DNA of 21,822 bases, from the NCBI GenBank assembly GCA_009731375.1, contig BJOX01000038.1, positions 154,293 through 176,114 of the forward strand. Direction: 5' to 3'. This document shows positions 1-8,145 of this stretch, piece by piece (the stretch's first letter is position 1; every line of letters starts with the position of its first letter). Made by a program: the position numbers and the translations under genes. The stretch is from Paulinella micropora. Taxonomy: Eukaryota; Cercozoa; Imbricatea; Euglyphida. The notes under the pieces were generated by a model, which saw only the letters and a list, made by a program, of their open reading frames with translations, made no database searches and was not told the DNA's origin.

Positions 1-249
1 TTGGGGGGGGGGGGGGGGGGGGCAAAAGGGGGGGGGGGGGGGGGAAGGTTGGTGTGGACAGGTTTTCTTGAGAGGTATGGAAAAAGCTCATTTTGACAAA
101 TCACCCAAAAGTATAACAAATATTAAAAAAGAAAAATCTTTTGCGGCTAGGGCATTTTTCTGAATTCATTTGTTTCTTTGTAAAAAAACCATTCTTAAGC
201 CAAGCCCCCCTCCCGAAAACAAAACACGGACAAAAACTAGCAGCCGACG
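1..249. repeat. G-homopolymer contig start and leader, no gene seen
   Basis: Two long G runs (3-22 and 28-44) open the window and are followed by AT-rich sequence. Similar C or G runs border most N gaps here, so this probably marks a difficult assembly edge. I see no gene before the ATG at 250. An open frame on the opposite strand (166-870) is an antisense shadow of the GC-rich gene that follows. Confidence 0.7.
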
Positions 250-2010
250 ATGCTGTCTAGTGCGAATCGTTCCCGGACGCCACCCTGGCTGGCCTGGTGT
301 CTGTGTGCAGGCGCGCTGTGTGCCGTGGCTTACTGCCCCCATACTCCGCCGCCGGACGGCCTCCCCAGCCCCACCGCCAGCCCGAGCACCAGCCGCAGCC
401 CGGGCCCGCCGGCGGCCTGGCTGAACCTCAGCGTCACCAGCGCCGGCGCGACGTACCGGCTGCCGCTGGGCGGCGCGACCGCCGGGCGGCGGTTGCAGCA
501 GTCGACCTTCAGCGTGGACTGGGGGGACGGTTCGGCCGCGGTGCAGTGCACCAACAACGGCCAGGCCTGCGGCCACACGTTTGCCGCCCGCGGCTTCTAC
601 CGAGTGCAGCTGACGGGCCCCGTGCTGGGCTGGAGCATGCTGTACGCGACGGGCACGCGCTGCGCCGACTACTACCCGCAGGTGTGGCTGGACGAGGCCG
701 GGCAGTCGTGCCCGCAGTACCAGTTCGAGACAGCGGGCTCTTCTTACTCCAACCTGTGCAATTGGTACGCGGGCTCGTGGTACGCCTGGGTAGGCGGGCT
801 CGGGGCGTCGCAGGCCTGCTGCGCGTGCGGCGGCAGCACCGTCGAGCCTGCCGAACCGGCGGGGGCTCACCTAGTGGCCATCGACGAGTGGGGGGACATC
901 GACCTGCACCCCACGGCCGGCCGGCACTTGCAGAACCTGGTGGAGCTGCAGCGCGTCGCGCCGCTGCCCGCGCAGACCGGCCTCAGGTCTTTGTACCGGT
1001 CCTTCAGCGGCCTGGACTCGCTCGCCGCCGTGCTGGACGTGAGCGCGCTGGACACGTCGGCCGTGACCGACGCGTCGTACGTGTTCGCCGAGTCTTTCTT
1101 GCTGGACACGGCGGGCCTCGGCGCCTGGAACATGTCGGCGGCCAGGGACCTGGCGTTCGCGTTCGCCGTCACCAACGGCTCCTTCCCGGGCGTCGGACAG
1201 TGGGACACCCGGTCGCTGAGGTATCTGGACCCGGCCGTGGTCACCAGCATTCCTGCACACACCTTCACGGTCGACTGGGGGGACGGCACGACGCAGACGT
1301 GCACGCAGGCCCCGGGCACCTCGAGCTGCACCAAGGATTCGGGCGCGTACCCGAACGACCAAGTGTTCATCCTGCGGATCCGGGGCGATCTGCACGGCCT
1401 GCGGCGGATCGGCACTAGTAGCGTCCTGAGTGTCGTAGCCATCAACTCGTGGGGCAACGTGAGCCTGACCACGGCCCAGTCCTCGTTCCACCTAGACAAC
1501 TCGGTGTCCGGTGCTTACCGCAACTCGCTCTTGTACAGCGACAGCTACTCCGACCTGAGCAGCCTGTCGTACGTGGCGCCCATCACGGGCACCCAGGCCC
1601 TGCGCTACGTGGACAACTTCGGCGCCCTGTTCGTCGGCGCACGCAGCCTGGTGGGCGACCTGCGGGACTGGGACGTTCCGTTGCGGGGGTCGCTGTCGTA
1701 CATGCTGTCGGGAGCGCGCATGCTCAACCAGCCCCTGTACTGGAACACGACGGCCGTGACTGAATTGTTCCAAACGTTCGCGAATGCCATGCGCTTTAAC
1801 GGCGACCTCAGCGGCTGGGACGTGGGCCGGGTCACGACCCTGGGCGGGACCTTTAAGGATGCCAAGAGCTTCAACCGGGATATCAGCGGTTGGAACGTGG
1901 GGGCGGTCACCGACACCAGCTATATGCTGCTCAGGGCCTGCGCCTTCCACCAGGACCTCGGCGCGTGGCCTAGCGGGATCCGGCCGGCCGTGACCAATTG
2001 CCCGACCTAA
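250..2010 (+). CDS. Secreted BspA/DUF285-type surface protein with PKD-like WGDG segments
   Basis: This 586-residue protein begins with a hydrophobic stretch (about residues 13-28, WLAWCLCAGALCAVAY) that looks like a signal peptide, then a Pro/Ser linker. A PKD-like segment contains VDWGDG near residue 90, and a second VDWGDG lies near residue 343. A Cys-rich insert (about 137-198) contains SCPQY and ends in ACCACGG, a layout I associate with extracellular proteins of marine protists. The C-terminal third carries BspA/DUF285 repeats of the type FNGDLSGWDVGRVTTLGGTF and FNRDISGWNVGAVTDTSYM, which form leucine-rich-like surface solenoids in bacteria and some eukaryotes and viruses. The ATG at 250 is the first in frame. 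It is probably exported and used in surface attachment, but the ligand is unknown. A paralogue lies at 10604-11518 on the other strand. Family assignment is firm; role is inference. Confidence 0.88.
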   Translation: MLSSANRSRTPPWLAWCLCAGALCAVAYCPHTPPPDGLPSPTASPSTSRSPGPPAAWLNLSVTSAGATYRLPLGGATAGRRLQQSTFSVDWGDGSAAVQCTNNGQACGHTFAARGFYRVQLTGPVLGWSMLYATGTRCADYYPQVWLDEAGQSCPQYQFETAGSSYSNLCNWYAGSWYAWVGGLGASQACCACGGSTVEPAEPAGAHLVAIDEWGDIDLHPTAGRHLQNLVELQRVAPLPAQTGLRSLYRSFSGLDSLAAVLDVSALDTSAVTDASYVFAESFLLDTAGLGAWNMSAARDLAFAFAVTNGSFPGVGQWDTRSLRYLDPAVVTSIPAHTFTVDWGDGTTQTCTQAPGTSSCTKDSGAYPNDQVFILRIRGDLHGLRRIGTSSVLSVVAINSWGNVSLTTAQSSFHLDNSVSGAYRNSLLYSDSYSDLSSLSYVAPITGTQALRYVDNFGALFVGARSLVGDLRDWDVPLRGSLSYMLSGARMLNQPLYWNTTAVTELFQTFANAMRFNGDLSGWDVGRVTTLGGTFKDAKSFNRDISGWNVGAVTDTSYMLLRACAFHQDLGAWPSGIRPAVTNCPT

Positions 2011-2387
2011 CCGTAGATAACCAAGAAAAAAAAACAGCCTGATGGCTGAGCTGTAAAAATGGCTTTTTTTAATAAAAAAATCTTTGGACCGGGCCACACA
2101 CACACACCAGTTATCCAAAGCAAAATACAAGGCGGAGCGGAAGAGAGAGAGAAAAAGTGCAGATCAGAAAGAAAAAGAAACATGGTATGTATACAGACAG
2201 ACAGAAAGTAGTTAGACAGAAAGAAAAATGTCGCTAGTTTGGGACGGGAAAGGTGCAAGGCCCCCCCCCCCCGTTCTTTCTGCGGCTGGCCAAACCTTGG
2301 GCTGCGCAATGTTGGCGGGGGGGCCTTCGCGCCTTTTACCCCCACCCCCCGGGAGATAGACAGGACCTTCAGAAAAACTCTTTGCTC
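2011..2387. other. Intergenic spacer with CAGA-type repeats, poly-C and one CAATGTTG motif
   Basis: This 377-base spacer holds the 3' hairpins of the upstream gene, imperfect GACA/GAAA tetranucleotide repeats (about 2190-2226), a C10-type run near 2262-2271, and a TTGGG...CAATGTTGG motif at 2297-2315. The motif resembles the 25-bp repeats at 9672 and 15253 and lies about 75 bases before the MYND start codon. The MYND promoter should be here but no box is clear. Confidence 0.5.
2029..2076 (+). terminator. 3'-end hairpins and AATAAA after the BspA gene
   Basis: Just after the stop codon, CAGCC (2035-2039) pairs with GGCTG (2044-2048) around TGAT. An outer A-rich arm (2029-2039) can instead pair with GGCTTTTTTT (2061-2070). 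AATAAA follows at 2071. This fits a eukaryotic-virus transcript end. The use of hairpins as end signals is known in giant viruses such as mimiviruses; here it is inferred. Confidence 0.5.
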
Positions 2388-2987
2388 ATGACCACAACAG
2401 GCAAAATGGCCCGCAACCTGATCGACAGATGTTATCATGAGGGTTGCCCGCTCCACAATCAGCCGGCAGAGGTACGTTTCCGCAAGTGTGCCCGCTGTCT
2501 CTATGCTACGTACTGCAGCCAAAAGTGCCAGAAGGCACACTGGAAGGGCGAGCATGGCCGGCTCTGCCGCGAGGGCTCCTTGTTCGCGACTCAACACCGG
2601 CGCCTGAACGCGTACATGTCCTTCATCAGGAAAGAAAAAGGCGACGCGCTCAACCGCGAACTAGTGTCGTTGGCGCCGCTCGGCGAGCAGGGCGGGGTAG
2701 TGTACGTGTGCCTGGCCCCGGACGGCACCGAGAGGCGCCGCTACGTGTCGGCGTCTGTGTTGCTGCGTCCGGCCTGGGAAAGACTGCGCTGCATGGTGGC
2801 CGGCGTGCCAGTTTTCCAATTGCAGCAGCAGCGCGGACATAACCACCCTCACCGGCTGCTGATAGTAGAGGCGCCCTTTGTTCGTCTGTTTGACGGGCCG
2901 ACGATCGCCAACGAAGCTGATGACGGAGCTCAGTACATGTACTGGCACACGGCCTCCGCGGTGATGTTGTTGTGGTTAGTGGGATGA
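2388..2987 (+). CDS. MYND-type zinc-finger protein
   Basis: A 199-residue protein with an N-terminal MYND finger, a small zinc-binding module that docks onto proline-rich partner proteins. Visible ligands are C15, C20, C34, C37, C43, C47, H56 and C60, with the typical YCSQKCQ and W-x2-EH-x3-C ending. The rest (about 61-199) matches no family I recognise; it has a basic patch (FIRKEKG) and a hydrophobic C-terminus (ASAVMLLWLVG). The frame is open upstream to a GTG at 2253, but that stretch is low-complexity translation of poly-C sequence. I chose the ATG at 2388; the ATG at 2406 is also possible and keeps the finger. MYND proteins are frequent in large DNA viruses of protists and probably act on host transcription or signalling. 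It converges with the gene at 3073-4726. Confidence 0.85.
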   Translation: MTTTGKMARNLIDRCYHEGCPLHNQPAEVRFRKCARCLYATYCSQKCQKAHWKGEHGRLCREGSLFATQHRRLNAYMSFIRKEKGDALNRELVSLAPLGEQGGVVYVCLAPDGTERRRYVSASVLLRPAWERLRCMVAGVPVFQLQQQRGHNHPHRLLIVEAPFVRLFDGPTIANEADDGAQYMYWHTASAVMLLWLVG

Positions 2988-2992
2988 ACAGA

Positions 2993-3028
2993 CGTTTTTT
3001 TGCTAGTGCGCTGTTATTAAAAAAAACG
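2993..3028 (+). terminator. T-run/A-run palindrome after the MYND gene
   Basis: CGTTTTTTT (2993-3001) is complementary to AAAAAAACG (3020-3028) with a 17-18 base loop, starting six bases after the stop codon. ATTAAA lies in the loop-distal arm. A second small palindrome, CTGTG-TT-CACAG, lies near 3036-3047 and could serve the convergent gene ending at 3073. Confidence 0.45.
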
Positions 3029-3072
3029 AACTCGCTGTGTTCACAGGAAGATTAAACAAAAAGTCAGGCTCG

Positions 3073-4726
3073 TCACTCTACTACCGCCCCATTCCTGCCG
3101 GAACACTCTTTCACTCGCGCACCCAGCCCTTTGAAGTCAGGTGCGCGGCAAGCCAGCGGCGCAAACAGCCTCTGTAACATTTCAGCGCGGGTAGGCCCAT
3201 TCGTCAGCCACAGGGCCCTCTCCTCGTCCTTCAGCAGCAGGCCCCGCCAGATACAAGACACCAGTAGCAGCCAGGGGTGGCCGATTCGTCTGTTGTAAGA
3301 CAGGTCCCCGGGGTCGTGGCTGTGCGCGACCATCAGCGCCCGGGCCAACGACAGCAAGAAGCAGCTGCGCTCGCTGCCGTCCTGGTCGGGCGTGCCACCC
3401 GCATCTTCTGTCTGAACCTGCGGCCGAACAGACAGACAGCCGTTGAGTGTCTCGGCCAGACAGCCGCGCTCAAACAGCGTAGCGGGCCTGTCGGGGTTGT
3501 AGTAGTGCCAGCAGCCGGCATTCGCGAACCAGACTACGCAGTGTAAACGTGTGTCGACCGAGCGCCGGCTGACGAGGAACGTGCTGTACTGTCTTAGGTC
3601 CTCAGATGTAAGAGTAGTCGTCGCGTCATCGAGATCCCAAAGGATCCTGCGCGGGCACAGCCGTTTGAACGGCCGGGAATGTCCGTACCGGAACTCGTGC
3701 AGCTTCCGCAGCACAACGTTGCCGCTGGCGCCGATGCCGGTGCCCAAACGTGGGTCCCACGACGCCAGCAAGCCCAGCCCGAAGAACACGCGGCCGTTCC
3801 TGAAGCCCACGTTGCGCGGCCGTTCCTGAAGCCCACCGCAGCACCCAGGCGTCATCGGGTGCGACAACGATGGCGTCGTCCCAGCCCAGCACGCGCGGCC
3901 ACCGAGCCGGCACATAGTGCAGGGTCAGCGGGGCGCTGGTGTCGACGTCGCAGCCGGCAAAGGCGTAGTGTGTGCGGGCGGCCGCGTAGCTCCAGGCGAA
4001 CGCGGCGGCCGCCGATGGTAGCCCCACGCCGCCGAGTCTGTCCTGCCTAGTCGCCAACGTCGAGAGTCCCAGCGCCAGCCAGTGCAGCCTAGCTATGGAC
4101 CAGCGCCCGGTCGCGACGTAACAGCCCCCGGCAGATACATTGGCGCCCAGCACGGGCCAGCGCCGGCAGGGCACCAACGGCTCGCCGGCGCCGGGCCACT
4201 CGAGCGCCCAGCGCAAGGTTCGCTCGAAATAGTTCAGCACGTCGTGGACTGCCTGTCGGCGCGCGCTCGCGAGCCGGCAACGTTGCCTGAGCTCGCGATT
4301 GTCATGTGCTAAGGTCAGAACGCACACGGGGTCGCGGTCGAACAACGCGTTGAAGTCGGCGTTCGGCAGGTCGTGCGCCAGCAGCCTGGCCCTGGCGCCG
4401 AGGTCTACCCACTGCAAATGCCCGCCCTCCAGCAGCACCACGACGCGGCGGAGCGTGTCGAGGTCGTCGTGCCAGGGTTGGTTCGCCACCAGCCGCAGGA
4501 GACTCTCGAACCGCGGGCGCGCCGTCGGGCGCGGCGGCGGGTGTTGCTCAAAGAACTGCAGCCCGGCCCGCACCAAGACCCACGCGTCGGCCGTGGTGTC
4601 TTGGGCCAGGCACAGCTCGAACAGCCCGGGAAACCAAGCTGGTTGGCGGGCCGCCCGTTCAAGTAGCGCCCACTGTCCCGCCGCGCGGCGGTGGCGGCTA
4701 CCACGTTTCTTTCTTGCCTGGTGCAT
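3073..4726 (-). CDS. Frameshifted gene; C-terminal half resembles an Ulp1/adenain-like cysteine protease
   Basis: Two open frames on the minus strand join into one gene of roughly 540 residues. The first runs from the ATG at 4726 (starting MHQARKKRGS, basic) down to about 3838. The second runs from about 3835 to the stop at 3073. The frames meet at a 26-bp tandem duplication (3791-3836). Removing one copy is not enough; one more single-base change is also needed to connect them. In the second part, H (3541-3543), N (3496-3498), Q (3382-3384) and C (3361-3363) lie in the order and spacing (15, 45 and 7 residues) expected for Ulp1-like/C48-type proteases, with local motifs LHCVVWF, WHYYNP and ERSCFLL. 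Such proteases mature structural proteins in many large DNA viruses. The usual HW and CG pairs are absent, so this is a hypothesis. The N-terminal half is unrecognised. Draft error or real decay are both possible. Confidence 0.55.
3791..3836. repeat. 26-bp-period tandem duplication at the frameshift
   Basis: The 20 bases at 3791-3810 recur exactly at 3817-3836, separated by six bases, giving a 26-base period that is not a multiple of three. Coding signal switches frame exactly here. It could be a recent slippage duplication or an assembly error. Confidence 0.85.
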
Positions 4727-5186
4727 GGCGTGGCGAGACTTCTTTTTTGGCAAAAAAAAAGCCCGCCTGCCGGAGATTGTTTTTTTCTGGCGAGGGGGGG
4801 AGTGTGGCCGGTGCCAGTGCATTCTCCCCCACTTGCCAAGGCACGGGCGGGAGAGCGCCCCCCGTGGTCTGGGGACAAAAGAGCCCCGGCACAGACAGAC
4901 TGGCGACAGCAGGGCGGGGGGGGTTTGGCTGAATACACACGCTAGCGCTGTTGCTACTCGGCGGCTGCCTGTCGTAACCCGTGCTTTGGCAACCTTGTAT
5001 TCATTAAGAGAAGTAAACGACATGTTTTTTTTTACTAAAGCTTTGACATTTTGTACAGATTGGATTGAAATCTTGATTCTGAAAACTCAGAGATTCCTAC
5101 AGAGAGGAGGGCACAACACGCACACTCCCCAGAGGCCCCAATCGAGGCAAAACACTAAACCCAAAAATTTTCGGGTTTGTGTTAGA
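4727..5186. other. Intergenic region, purine/pyrimidine-rich, no gene seen
   Basis: About 460 bases between the 5' end of the frameshifted gene and the 3' end of the Fanzor-like gene. It contains A and T runs (4741-4792), including a GGC-A-run-GCC hairpin near 4748-4762, G-rich stretches near 4793-4801 and 4914-4922, then AT-rich sequence. The frame of the downstream gene stays open to 5023, but the translation is low complexity and I treat it as leader. The promoter of the gene at 4726 should lie here. Confidence 0.5.
5151..5186 (-). terminator. Hairpin directly after the Fanzor stop codon
   Basis: On the minus strand, ACACAAACCC and GGGTTTAGTGT pair with one bulged base around an A/T loop, starting a few bases past the stop. 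It may end the transcript. In TnpB/Fanzor loci the 3' end can also encode the guide (omega) RNA, so this could be part of one. The loop side contains AAAAATTTTCGGG (5163-5175), which recurs in the palindrome array. Confidence 0.45.
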
Positions 5187-6209
5187 TTAGTACAAGTCCT
5201 GCTGGCCCAAGGCCAGCAATCGTAAGAGGATGTTGCGGCTGGCGTTCATGTCGCGTCCGTGCTGCAGGGCGCACCACTGGCAGCTGTAGGTCCTGGCGGC
5301 TCCGATGTCCGGCCACAGCGCCCCACATTGCGTGCACGCCTGCGTGGTGAAGTTTTCGTTGCAGACTAGCACCTTGCACTTGCCGATGTATTCTCTCTGC
5401 AAGTCGAGCAAACGCTTGCGAAAAGCCGCGTGGCGCCAGGCCAGCATCTTGCGCTTGGTTTTTCTGGCGACGGTGGCGCCTTGCACCATATCCGCGGCCC
5501 CGAACCAAGGCAGCACCACGCAGTCGTGGTTATCAAGCAGCCACCTGGCGGCTTTCTTGTGCACGTCCTCGACCCTGTGATAGATTTCAGTACGCACTCG
5601 GGTGATAGCGCGCCGTAGGCGCCAGCGGTTGCGCTTCTTGCTCGTGTCCTTAGCCAGCAGCTCAAGCTTGCTCAGTAGCTTGTCGGTATGCTTCTGAAGC
5701 CGGTACACGCGCGCAATCGACCCGGACCCAAATTCGGTGATCGCGCCAGAGTCCGCGTGGTACACAGTCAGAAAGCTGCGGACGCCCGGGTCGATGCTCA
5801 CTACGCGCCTGGAGTCGGGCTCCGCCACCTCACGCTGGCGCTGCTGTATCTCTACTGGTACGTGTAAATACCATTTGCCCAGGCGATCGACCCTCAGGCG
5901 CACGTCGTGCTTGATTTCGAGCTTCGGGGTTCCAAGCCTGCGCTCTTGCTTTCTCCAATCTCTGGAGGCGACTGAGTCAGCGGTTAGAAAGCCTGCAAAG
6001 AAACCTCGCCGGCGGCCCCAATTTGTGTGCGAGATCGCAATGGTGGACTTGCGCTCTTCCCACTTGCGGAAGTTTACCCTCTTCCAGTGAAAACCTTTGC
6101 CCTTCTGCCTGAGATTGGAAATAGCAGAGACCCTCGCCGCTTGCAAGTCCCGGATGGCCACTGCGCGGATGGCATACGGCACCTGGAGCAGCCACTGTCT
6201 GGCTTGCAC
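5187..6209 (-). CDS. Fanzor/TnpB-like RNA-guided nuclease, N-terminally truncated
   Basis: The 340-residue translation shows the C-terminal two-thirds of a TnpB/Fanzor protein. Numbered from the GTG at 6209: RuvC-I is SIDPGVRSFLTVYH with D140; the canonical RuvC-II position reads CVVLPWF, with leucine (about L233) where TnpB has Glu; an alternative Glu, E285, lies in VCNENFTTQAC; a zinc ribbon uses C292, C295, C310 and C313; RuvC-III is HGRDMNASRNIL with D320. Loss of the canonical Glu with a substitute before the zinc ribbon is the known mark of Fanzors and some IS607-type TnpBs. The N-terminal wedge/REC part is missing: the frame opens only at 6230 after a stop, has no ATG near its start, and begins inside the segment that normally follows REC. 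Family members usually exceed 400 residues. It is probably a remnant, or its 5' end was displaced by the repeat array at 6385. No recombinase gene is visible nearby. Confidence 0.85.
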   Translation of the reverse strand: MQARQWLLQVPYAIRAVAIRDLQAARVSAISNLRQKGKGFHWKRVNFRKWEERKSTIAISHTNWGRRRGFFAGFLTADSVASRDWRKQERRLGTPKLEIKHDVRLRVDRLGKWYLHVPVEIQQRQREVAEPDSRRVVSIDPGVRSFLTVYHADSGAITEFGSGSIARVYRLQKHTDKLLSKLELLAKDTSKKRNRWRLRRAITRVRTEIYHRVEDVHKKAARWLLDNHDCVVLPWFGAADMVQGATVARKTKRKMLAWRHAAFRKRLLDLQREYIGKCKVLVCNENFTTQACTQCGALWPDIGAARTYSCQWCALQHGRDMNASRNILLRLLALGQQDLY

Positions 6210-6233
6210 AAATTTGCTACCCTGGGACCCTCA

Positions 6234-6384
6234 CTTTTACTAAACGGACGCTCTCCCCGGTGCGGAAGTAGCGCAGCGCCTGGTGCTGCCTGGCGCCCGA
6301 GATTGCCAACAGGACCAGCAGGACAGCCATAAGGCAGAAATGTTCCGCTTGCTCACAAATCACCAAATGCGGTTTTATTCCAAA
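6234..6384. other. Short spacer between Fanzor remnant and repeat array
   Basis: GC-balanced sequence without a convincing gene. An open minus-strand frame here (MAVLLVLLAISGARQHQAL...) has a hydrophobic start but is only about 37 codons from that ATG and extends upstream into array sequence. I found no stretch that supplies the missing Fanzor N-terminus in any minus frame. Confidence 0.4.
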
Positions 6385-8145
6385 AAGATCTTGTCCGAAT
6401 CCAGTAAACTTTGCGCCAAGTGCACAAGGTGCCGCAATTTGTGGACACTTTTTTTTTGCCGCAGATGGCGGCACACCAAGAAAGTTTTTTTTTCGCGATT
6501 TCGGCAATAATTGTTTAGCTAGAGAAAAATTTTCTGGAGCCGAGGGCGGGCGGGGAATTTTTGGCACCTTTAATTTTTTCCCCGCCCGACGCCGTCTCCC
6601 GAAAAATTTTCTCTGGCTAAATTTCCAGTGCCGAAATGTCCTTTGCAAAAATTTTTTTTTTCATTGGTTTCGATTTTGTGGTGAATTTCGCGACACCTGT
6701 GAAAAACGCCGCATTTTGTGGACACTCCAGATAGACCGCAAATTGCGGCACGCAATAAAATTTTTTTTAATGAAGGACATTTCGGCAATCAATGTTTAGC
6801 AACAGAAAAATTTTCGGGAGCCGAGGGCGGGCGGGGAAAAAAAATGTAACAAAAAAAATTCCCCTCCCGCCGGCGTCTCCCGAAAAATTTTCTTGAGCTC
6901 AACATTTATTGCCGAAATGTCCTTTGCAAAAAATTTTTTTTTTCATTGGTTTCGATTTTGTGGTGAATTTCGCGACACCTGTGAAAAACGCCGCATTTTG
7001 TGGACACTCCAGATAGACCTCAAATTGCGGCACGCCATTAAATTTCTTTTAATGAAGGACATTTCGGCAATCAATGTTTAGCAATAGAAAAATTTTCGGG
7101 AGCCGAGGGCGGGCGGGGAAAAAAATGGTAACAAAACAAAATTCCCCTCCCGCCGGCGTCTCCCGAAAAATTTTCTTGAGCTCAACATTTATTGCCGAAA
7201 TGTCCTTTGCAAAAAAATTTTTTTTCATTGGTTTCGATTTTGTGGTGAATTTCGCGACACCTGTGAAAAACGCCGCATTTTGTGGACACTCCAGATAGAC
7301 CTCAAATTGCGGCACGCCATTAAATTTCTTTTAATGAAGGACATTTCGGCAATCAATGTTTAGCAATAGAAAAATTTTCGGGAGCCGAGGGCGGGCGGGG
7401 AAAAAAATTGTAACAAAAAAAATTCCCCTCCCGCCGGCGTCTCCCGAAAAATTTTCTCTCGCTAAATTTCCAGTGCCGAAATGTCCTTTACAAAAAAAAT
7501 AATTTTTTTCACAAATGTTCCATAATCCGGTGAATTTCGCGACACCTGTGAAAAACGCCGCATTTTGTGGACACTCCAGATAGACCGCAATTTGCGGCAC
7601 GCCATTAAATTTCTTTTAATGAAGGACATTTCGGCAATCAATCTTTAGCAACAGAAAAATTTTCGGGAGCCGAGGGCGGGCGGGGAAAAAAATGGTAACA
7701 AAAAAAATTCCCCTCCCGCCGGCGTCTCCCGAAAAATTTTCTCTCGCTAAATTTCCAGTGCCGAAATGTCCTTTACAAAAAAAAATAATTTTTTTCACAA
7801 ATGTTCCATAATCCGGTGAATTTCGCGACACCTGTGAAAAACGCCGCAATTTACGGGTGACTAATATTACCCGTAATTTGCGGCACACCAAGAATTTTTT
7901 TTTTTGCAAAGGACATTTCGGCAATAAATGTTGAGCTCAAGAAAATTTTTCGGGAGACGCCGGCAGGAGGGGAATTTTTTTTTATTACATTTTTTTCCCC
8001 GCCCGCCCTCGGCTCCCGAAAATTTTTCTCTCGCTAAATTTCCAGTGCCGAAATGTCCTTTGCAAAAAAAAATATTTTTTTCACAAGTGTTCCATAATCC
8101 GGTGAATTTCGCGCCAAGTGCCGCAGGCGCCGCAATTTGTGGCAA
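6385..8145. repeat. Tandem array of ~283-bp units made of two alternating palindromes
   Basis: The motif GCCGAAATGTCCTT begins at 6630, 6911, 7194, 7475, 7760 and 8047, a period of 281-287 bases. Its reverse complement ends at 6786, 7068, 7350, 7635 and 7922, so five complete blocks of 157-163 bases have terminal inverted repeats, with half-blocks at both edges (one ending at 6505, one starting at 8047). Between blocks lie six spacers of about 124 bases. Each is itself an imperfect palindrome, with AAAAATTTTCGGGAG plus GC-rich and A-rich arms mirrored by CTCCCGAAAAATTTTC. The last spacer (7923-8046) is inverted relative to the others, and the last full block (7760-7922) has a different centre. 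Both ends share a related sequence containing GCCGCAATTTGTGG. No coding signal; open frames here are repeat shadows. Possible roles: hr-like origin or enhancer, or a nested MITE-like array. Confidence 0.9.
7843..7884. other. Stem-loop with TAATATTAC, like a rolling-circle origin
   Basis: Arms at 7843-7857 (GCCGCAATTTACGGG) and 7870-7884 (CCCGTAATTTGCGGC) pair at 14 of 15 positions, with a further T-A pair inside. The apex contains TAATATTAC (7862-7870). That nonanucleotide in the loop of a GC-ended stem is the hallmark of geminivirus and other CRESS-DNA virus origins, where Rep nicks it. Only the last full block of the array carries it; the other blocks have an unrelated centre. No Rep gene is visible in the window. 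Function is inference. Confidence 0.55.

Noticed and set aside
166-870. Minus-strand frame of 234 codons opposite the first BspA gene
   Set aside because: Arg/Ala/Gly-rich antisense shadow of a GC-rich gene; the plus frame has recognised domains. The same applies to other antisense frames over the large genes.
2253-2387. N-terminal extension of the MYND protein from a GTG
   Set aside because: It would be translated through a poly-C run and repeat motif, and non-ATG starts are not expected in this type of genome.
4727-5023. Upstream extension of the frameshifted protease-like gene to an ATG at 5023
   Set aside because: The translation over homopolymers (RQKKTISGRRAFFLPKKK) is low complexity and unlike the rest; the ATG at 4726 is a better start.
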